The notes beneath the pieces are model-generated. The model saw nothing but the letters and a program-made list of their open reading frames with translations. It ran no database searches and was not told where the DNA came from. A program made the position numbers and the translations under genes. From positions 107,007 through 163,311 of the forward strand of contig KN805401.1 of NCBI GenBank assembly GCA_000818945.1: DNA of 56,305 bases. The letters are read 5' to 3'. Source of the DNA: Schizochytrium sp. CCTCC M209059. Its lineage: Eukaryota > Sar > Bigyra > Thraustochytrida > Thraustochytriidae. Positions 18,291-27,200 of this stretch are shown piece after piece (the first letter of the stretch is position 1; each line of letters starts with the position of its first letter).

Positions 18291-21200
18291 CTAACCCTGG
18301 AAGGAAGGATCGACACGCCGCCGGATGGCGTCAAGTTCCTCCTGCTCGTCGTTAGCGCGCGCTTTGGCGTCTTGGTCACCTGTCGCGAATCCATTGACGA
18401 GGAAGAAGGCCTTGATTAGCGGCAAACGAGCGTGTGCAAATGCCAAGACCGCACTACTTGTTGATGCATGCTCGTCTTGAGACACATGCTGAACCTCGTC
18501 ATCTTCGAGACTCACTCCGAGCGCAGCTGCGGCACGATTACTTCGGCGCTGCTGCAAGAAGGAAGCAGTGCTTGTCGAGGCCGAAGAGACTACCGATTGC
18601 GACCGCGGCTTCGTCTTGATGCCTTCTTTGCTGTTTTTCTTATCAGCCTCCTGATCTTTGCCACCACTTGCGCCTGTGGCTCCTGTGGCGCCTTCATCGC
18701 CATCCTCCGATTTTTCTTCGCCTTCAGCAACAGCACGCAAGCAATCGGAGAGCGCCTCCCAAAGCGACTCGAGCTGGACTCCGGCACAAAGACGGTCCAT
18801 GTCCTCAGGAGATTCGGTCAGTCCGCGTACCGTCTTGAGAATGCGCAGCAGCTTGAGCTCGCTTGCAGATGATGCCAGAGCTGCAGAGTCATCCTTGGCA
18901 TTGCTTCCCTTACCCCGATGGAGGAGAATCTCCCTCACCTGCAAGAGATCGCGGACAGCCCTCTGACCGAGAACCTCGGCTGCGCGACATAGCTCACCCA
19001 GAAGCCGTTGTCGATTTGCAGGGATCTTGGCAAGATGCTGAACGACTGCTGTGGCTTTGTTGAAAGTAGAGTCGGTGCACGTATCCACAACGAGAACGTT
19101 TGCGAGAAATCGCAAATAAGTCGTGGATACTTCTCGCTTTGGCACGAACACAGATGCCTTGTCATCCTTCTTCTTTTCTTCTTGCTTGCCGTCGTCCTTG
19201 GCCGTGGCTTCTCTTTCCTTTGCCTCTCCGCCAGTATTGCCATCCGTCGTCGCATCTGCGTTTACATCTGCGTTCACGCCTGTACCTGCGTTTGCATCTG
19301 CAGCTCCAGTCGTCTCCTGGTTATCGGCGTCATCCTTGGATGTTTCGTCTATAGCCTTTGCGTCTTCCTCTGCTTTATCTTGCTCAAAATCGGCATCCGA
19401 GAGCTTGCTCAGAGGGGATGTGATGCTGGCCAGCAGGTCAACCACACGGCTCAGATGAGACGAGCTCAACTTGTACTGACGCAAGGACAGCAGCATGAGC
19501 AAGGTCTCGAGACAACCCTGGCCGTCCGCCGAGGCGCCCACGTCAACGGGATCACTCTCGTCCCCCGCGGCATTCTCGAGCATGGCACTTGGGCTTCCGC
19601 TCACCAAGAGATACAAGGCCACACGACGGGACTTGGAAATGTACTTGAGGGTCTCCAGAATGCGCTTCGCCACCATTGACGGGATGACAGCAAGTGACTC
19701 TCCCGTAGCCTCATCGACAATTGTATCCGAGGCAGTAAGCATTGTGCTGAGTCCAAAAGCGCTTTCGCTCGGCACTCCAAACATGCGACGCGGAATCCAT
19801 GCGTTGCTCTCTTTCTTTACATCGTGCGGCCGGAGTGTGCTTAACAGGAGCTCGATGACGGGAACACGGCTCGTCGGGTGATGACACAGGTTCGCTAGCG
19901 TTTCCTTAATGTAGTTCATGCGAGCTGTTTGCAAGAGGAACGACAGGCGAATCACATGCTGGACCTCTCGCTGCTGGACGAGCGCGCTGCAGTCCAGTTC
20001 CGACTCGAGCCGCATTAATGCACGCGTACGTACGACTTCTGTACTTGTTGCGCCTTCTGCTCCCTGTACTGGCCGCCCGGACGACTGTGCATTCTGCATC
20101 GTATGACGACTAGGGACATGGCTCTGGATTTGCCGTGTCCTCATAACGTTCGCCTCGGCGCGCAAATGAGCCGGCAGAGACTCGATTTGCTCGGCCGTTA
20201 GGCTCTCAAAGACCTCACGTCGAAAATCCGGCTCCTCGATCGAAGCAAGCAATGACGCGAGACCCATCTCCTCCGCGTTATCAACATTCAAAGGTGGCTC
20301 GCTCGGATGTTCGGCCTGGCCGGCACCCGAAGCACCAGCGCCTCCTTCTCCAGATGATGACGAAGGATCGATGCCATGTTCGCGCAAAATCTCCAAACGA
20401 AACTCGTCCGGAAGACTGGCCCATACTTCTGGGTCTACTCCAGGCGGCAACGGAAGCTCTTGGCTTGCCCCACCTTCTTCCGCCTCCTCATTTATCTCGT
20501 TGGCTTGCACTTCGTTCGCGTCGCCAGCGTTCTCAAAGGAGGTAGCTGCTGCAGCTTCTGCATCCACCATTTCCTCGTCACCGTCACGATCCTCTGCAAG
20601 TTCTGCACTTTGCTCCTCGATTTGTTCCACTCGATTCTCTTCTTCATGCATATCAGCACTGGCGGAGGCGGTGGCAGCAGCGGTGGCGCTGACGCCAGAG
20701 GCTTCCTGCTCTGAGCTTTGCAAACTAAGAGCCAGCGCCCTCTCGAGATCGTCAACCATGAGGGAAGGCGCGTTTGCGTCAGCACTAGTATCAGCACCAG
20801 CATCAGCATCAGCACCAGCACCAGCGCCAGGACCACCTGCCTGGCTTTGCTGATTTCCCTCTCCTTCAGCATTATCTTCATTTCCGTCTTCATTTGTGTT
20901 TTCGATTTGCCCCGGATGATCGTCCTGCTCCTCCGTCTCCATAGCAGTTGCCTCAGCTTCGTCAACTTGGGTGTCTTCAACAGCGTTTGTAGCTTCTGCG
21001 CCGACTTCATCATTGCTTGGTTCTGCTCCTGTGCCCGTCTCGGTCGGAACGGTCGTGGCGGTGTCGGGTTCTGCATCGTTGGCAGCATCATCCTCTTCGT
21101 CCTCCGCCAGTGCACGCGTCTCGAGATGAGAGACAATGTCTTGCACTGCCGAGTTGTTGGGCACAAAGTTGCCATTTGACCACCTCTCGAGCTGGTCACG

Positions 21201-24200
21201 AGACTCGGGCGCAAGACCAGGCACATCCATTGCGGAGGGCTCGCGCGGGTTTCGCACAGGACGACCCAAGGACGATACAAAGACCCCGTGCCTTCGCGGA
21301 GCGCGAGAAAGAGTACCTATCGTGCCGCCTTGGTTAACTTCGGTTGTAGGAGGAGTCAGACGCCCGAACCGAGACGAGATATGGCAGTGCAAAATGGGGT
21401 GCGAGAGTACCTCTGAGAGCGGAAGCGTTGGCGAGGCGTCTGCGCCTGCAGCTCGCGGGCCGTCAGAGCCGACTCGACGCTCCTCCGCAGTCCCAGTTAA
21501 GCCAGATTGATCGAGACCACGGACAAAGTCACCTAAAACGGTCACGGAACTGTTAGGCAGACCAGGCAGAGCAAGACTTGGTGGGTTCCATGATTGGGTG
21601 ACGGGTTCCACCGTGGCCGAGGTCGCATCGCCAGGCTCTGCCGAAGCTACTGAATTAGCATTGGCTTGTTGCTGATTCCGCCCGCGAGCAGAGATGCGCA
21701 GGCGCGGGCCTCGGCGTGGCGCATCCTGGAAGTCACCCAGCGCAAACGAGTCCATCTGAGGAGCACGGTGCGCGTCGCTGCCGCTCGCACCGCCGCCTCG
21801 CTCGCCGCGCATGGCGATATTCACCCTGCGCCAATCGCCCATAACGTCCTCTTCAATGGTGATTTCCTGCCGTGCAAAAGGATCGTGCAATCCTGTGCCT
21901 CGAATGCCTGCATGCAAACGAATGCCTGCCCTTTGGGATTCAAAGGCATCGAGCTCGTCTCTGAAACGGCCGCTCGCAGTGCCAAAGCGAAGTCCACGTC
22001 TGCCTTCCTCGAAGGAAGGTCCGCCCATGAGATGGCCCATGACGATGGCGAGGTTGTCGTCGACCCCACCATCTTCGGCCATTTCGTCTTCCTCGTCTTC
22101 ATCGTCCAGATTGACGCCATTTCCAGTAAGTTCGACGAAAATACGGTCGACTTCCGCCTCTTCCTCGTCCTCGTGGTCTTCTTCGTCTTCTTCGTCTTCC
22201 TCTTCGCCATCGTCATCGTCATCATCGTCATCATCGTCGTCGTCGTCGTCGTCTTCCTCCTCTTCGTCGTCTTCGCCCTCTTCCTCCTCTTCTTCCTCCT
22301 CTTCTTCATCATGCTCCACTTCTGCAATCTCCACGTCTTCTTCGCCCTCGTGATCGTGATCTGCACCATGGCCGTCCCCTCCAACGTCCCAAGTCTCCGC
22401 GATGATTTGCCGAGCCCCCTCTGCGGCATGATCATCGTTGTCGTCATGTTCGTCATCATCGTCATCGTCAGCGGCGGCGTCGTCACCATCACCACCTTGC
22501 ATATCCTGACTGACATCCATCATGTGCACATTGTCATTAGCGAGGTCCGCAATTAGCTGCTCAGCTCTGATGCCTCCCCCGAGAAGATTATGAGCCGTAC
22601 TTGGCGCATTGCCGGAATTCCGGCCATGCAAGGGCTCATGCTCATTTGCTCCTTCGCGCGCAGCAAAAGCACTCCACATTGCTTCGGCATCCATGGGAGG
22701 AGCCCCCCCTGTTTGTTCCTGCGAGGCGTGCGGTGCGTCGGAGGCAGCCTGCTGCGAGGACACCGAATGGCCACGGCGTTTGCGTTCTTCCGTGCCTGCA
22801 GCCTTCTTTTTGGCGTTGAGTGATTGAAGATGGGACAAGACGGACTTGCGCGAGAGCGTGTAGGCGAGAGCCATGACATTTGCAGCCACGTGCGGAGCAA
22901 GAGGATGCTCCATGTTCACATGAGGAAGGAGACGCAGCAATGTGTTGACAAAGCCATGACTGTCCATGAGACGGGCTGTCTCCCAGCTAATATCCGCGCG
23001 ACGCTGTAGTTCAAGACCAACAGTGCGCACATCGGCAGACTGATCGAGCATAAGTCTCCCTAGAGTGACCCAGTTTTGTAGCGCGAACATGCGCGCGTTG
23101 CGCTGCACCTCGGTCGTGGATACATCTGCCTTGACGACAGATTCAAGCATAGACGAAAGCGCGCGCACGATACGACGGCGCGCCTCCTCCGTTGTGCGGT
23201 TCGCTGCAAGCGCCAAAAGCGACACAGCGGCCTTGGACGCCTCATAGAGCTTTGCGCCTTCCAGACGGCCCTCACTGCACAAAATGCCGGCCAATACAAG
23301 ATCGACAAGACTCGTCTTGCCGTCCTTGGGCACTTTACGCGTGACGCCAAGGGTCCCGGACCACAGCTCGTCCAATGCCACCCGCGACTCTTCGGAAATT
23401 TGTCGATCGTACGAGGCTCGCACCGTCCATGGCTGGAGCGAGATGACGTCTCGCAAAAGCTGCAACAGACTTCCGAGCTCCAAGAAACGCCCTGAATCTT
23501 TGCCCTCGCAAAACGAGCCAGAGATGGCGTCGAGAAGAGCACGCACCACACGATCTCGACCGGGCCCTTCATCGGATGCAGTCTTGTTCAATGCAGAGAG
23601 CGTCTTGCCTGCGTCGGGGCGAAGCTCCACGAGAGTTTGCCCCGAAAGCGTAGCCTTGCGGACCCTGAGGACAGCTTCGGCAGCCTCCATGAAGAGCTCC
23701 GGGTTTCGCTGCTGCATGGGCTCCACATAGGTGATGAGCTCTGACAGCTGCACAGGCGGGTGTTGGTTCGGGGCGCTGTACGCCCCATGACGCCGCGCGC
23801 GCTTCATCTGCACACCCCGCAGTGTTGAGGTCAGCACAGACGCCATGGCGACGCGCAGGGTACTGGGATGCTCAAGAATACGTGAGAGCAGCAAACTGAC
23901 GAGCGTGCGATGACCAGGAAAGCGTTGTTTGGCTTGCAGTCCACAAATGAGGACCTCGAGCGCTTTCTCGTGCGCAAGGAACGACTCCACATACGAGTAC
24001 TGGCTCATAATCCGGAAGAGGACCAAAAGAACGGCGTGCAGACCCTCTGCAGACAAAGTCTCGCTCGACGTGGAAAGGACCTTGCAGCATCTATCCAAGC
24101 ATGCAGCATTGAAGTCTTCTGACACGCGCTCGATCTGAAGTGCAAGGTCGATGGTAACCATTGCCGTGTCGACCGCAGGGCACGCCAAGATGCGCTCCAG

Positions 24201-27200
24201 AAGCTTTTGCGTCAGGAACGCAACTTGGAACTCGCGAGAAGGGGGCAGTTCTTTCGCACGAGGCGACGCACCAGCCTGGACACGCTCGTTCCCTTTTGTC
24301 ACATTCGACGTTGCATGTTGGTCGACAACGTCGCGAAGGACAAGAACCATGCAGCGGAGGGATCCGAGGGCCTTGCCACCAGATGCCAAGTCCTGCTCGA
24401 CTTGCTGTCCGAGCTGAAGGAGCGCTTCGCCCTGCGAGCGAGGGCCATGAGGGCGAGGTTGGCGGCCGACCTTGATGAGAAGGGCGGCGACCGCGCTCGC
24501 CAGTGTGGCATCGGCAGGACTCGACTCTGGATCCAAGGTAGCCAGAAGCTTCACCGCGATTTTGCAAGCATGCGCGCGAAAGTCGAGAAACTCCTTGCGA
24601 ATCTCATCAGCCTCGCGCGCCTTTTCACGCGCCTTGGCTGACGCCGCATCTTCCTTGGTCATTTCCTCGCGCCTCTCTTGCTCCTTTTTGGCGGCCTCGC
24701 TTGCTGCCTTGCGTTCCGCCTCGGCTGCGGCTGCGGTGGCAGCGGCGTCTGCATCCTCCTTGTCTTTCATGGACTCATCGTCTTTGGCATCATCTCCATT
24801 GTCCGCGTCTTCATCGGCATTTCCATCGCCTTGTTCCTCCATGGAAAGGCGGATGGCACGCGCAATGTCGTCTTCGGCATCGTTATCGTTCGTTCCATCG
24901 GTAGCACCCGCACTTGTTGCACCACTGGCGGCATTTTCTCCCTCCTCGGAGGGTATCTGGAACTCTGCGTCTTCTGGCCGTGATGGATTTTCCAGGACCC
25001 AGGTGGTGACGGCTTGCGCATTGTTCATGCGAATCTGCCGCAATCCTCGGACAATGTGGCCAGGCATAAAACCAAGCTCTGCGACGCAGCGAACAACAGC
25101 CATGTCGGGCTCGAATTCTTGCTCTTGATGCTGACGGCCCCGCGCGTGCGAACGCCTCATGGCAGCACCTAGGGTGGCAGCGATATCAAGATCAGCGGCT
25201 GCGCCCTGGCGCGAGCGCCGGTCCTCGTCCTCGTTCTTTTCCTTTGCAAAGTGTTCAGGGAGGATGTCCGCGTCTTCGAGCGGCAAGGTGGCCAGTTTGG
25301 CCAAGACGGGAAGGATGTGGCAAAGCGCAACGCTGCCGAGGCATCGCAAGCGCTCCACGCGCGGTGCGTAACGCGACAAAACCTTTTTGCGGAGGCCGAG
25401 AAGAAAGATGGGAATCGAAGGCCATTGGTTCTGAAGAGCGAAGCGAGCCGTCGAAGTGGGCAGCTTGGCAAAGTCGCTGGCATCGAGACGGATCATGTGC
25501 CACGTCACGTCTGAAACCGCTTCGAGGAGAACCGCAACGTACGAAGGTGCTGCCTCGCGTTCCATGGCAGCGTCGAGAAGCGAGAAGGCGAGGTCGAGAA
25601 TGGTATCCATGGCGCAAGGTTTGGAGGAGCCGTCACGAGCACTACTCGAGCCATGCCCTTCGAGCGTGTAGAGGAGTACGAGATTCGCCCCTTCGCCACC
25701 CTTGCGAGACTCATTGAAGCAAGACGTAACAACCTTAAGCACACCGCACATGAACATGAGATAAGCATCGCTCGCCGGATCGAGTGCAGTCGTGGACTCG
25801 TTGCCGAAAGCAATGTACTCTTTGACAATTCCGGTGAGTTCACTTGCCGCGGAGCGTGCAGCTGCTTCCGAAGCCTGCTCAGAAGCGCGACCGATGCGCC
25901 GCGATGCCGATGAGACAAAGCAAAGGCGCGAAACATTGTGCAGCAAGCGTTGCACCGTGGTCGAGAAGCGGGCCACTTCGGTAAGTGCCACATCGCGGAG
26001 CATGATAATATCCTTGGATGTGCGGTTCGCAGCCGATGCCGAGGCGTACTCGAGCGCCACTTCGCGCCGAAGGTGGCAGTCCGTCTTGATTAAAGCGCGG
26101 AGTGTCTGCGAACGATCCCCGGACAAGAGTTCGTTTGCGGCCGCGGGCGAGAGACCCGAGGACACGCACTTGGAGAGTAGGAGCGTGAGCCATTCGAGGT
26201 GAGTAAGGTTCTTGACGTTGGAGGACACACGGCGAAGATCTTGGGAAGAAAAGCTCTGTGCGATCGTGCCGCTCGAGGCTTCGTCACGCGACCCAGACGC
26301 TTGTTCAGCCAAGGTCTTGGCATCATCGAGCGAGAGGTCAGCAGGAATCGAGTTCAACAAAGAGTACACGCCAACATCAGCTGGCAGGTCCTTGGCAGCG
26401 GCCTTGCGGGCCTTGACCACACGGTCCAGCACATCCCCCATGTGCTGCAAGAGACTCGAGATGGTACCTGACTGGCTCCGCATGGAATCGAGGAGCGAGT
26501 AGACGACAGTGCTCAGATTGGTCGAAAGAAGAGTATTTGCGAAAAGCTCAAACGAGTTGTCCTCGCGCACGAGAAAACGCAACGAGGGCGGTAGCGTCTT
26601 GGGGTAAATATCGAGCAGGAGCTTGAGCCCGCCCTTTTCTGCAAACAGCTTGACCATTTCTCCGTGCTCTAGCACTGATGCGATCATTTGAATCGAGTCA
26701 CGCACACAGCCATGACGCAACTCTTCCTCGATGCGTGAGGCCCCCGCCTCGCTGAGCACAGATTCGTGCGTGGACTTGGATGAGTGCGACAGGCTCGAGG
26801 ACACTTGAGCCAGCGAGGGAGGCACTGCCTCGGCCTTGGCCGAAACCGAGCTTGACGTTGAGGCGAGAGGAAGGCTGCTGGAGGCAACGAGAACCGCGAA
26901 CTTGTGCTGATCCTTGGAACGAGGGTGCAGAATTCGCTTGAGAAGCCGCACGCAACCGTCCACAAGTCGAGCCCGAAGCCGAGGAAAACTCTGCGCGAGG
27001 TCCATGAGGGTTACCCCCACGCTCAGACCTGTGTTGTCAGTGAGTGCGCGAACGTATCGGGGGTCATAGAAAAGGTCGAGCAAGGTGTCGAGCGGGCTGG
27101 GCCGAAGTCCCCCGTCGACGAGGTCCAGAGCCTGTTCGTTGAGACAAAGTCCAGTAAGAAGTGCGGGGACAATGCGAACACATACTTCCGAGGTCGGAAG

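Noticed and set aside
20492..22556. Long frames on both strands within the HUWE1-like gene's acidic regions (e.g. Val/Phe-rich 296-codon frame)
   Set aside because: Shadows of the Asp/Glu-coding strand; hydrophobic runs are the complement of GAA/GAC repeats.
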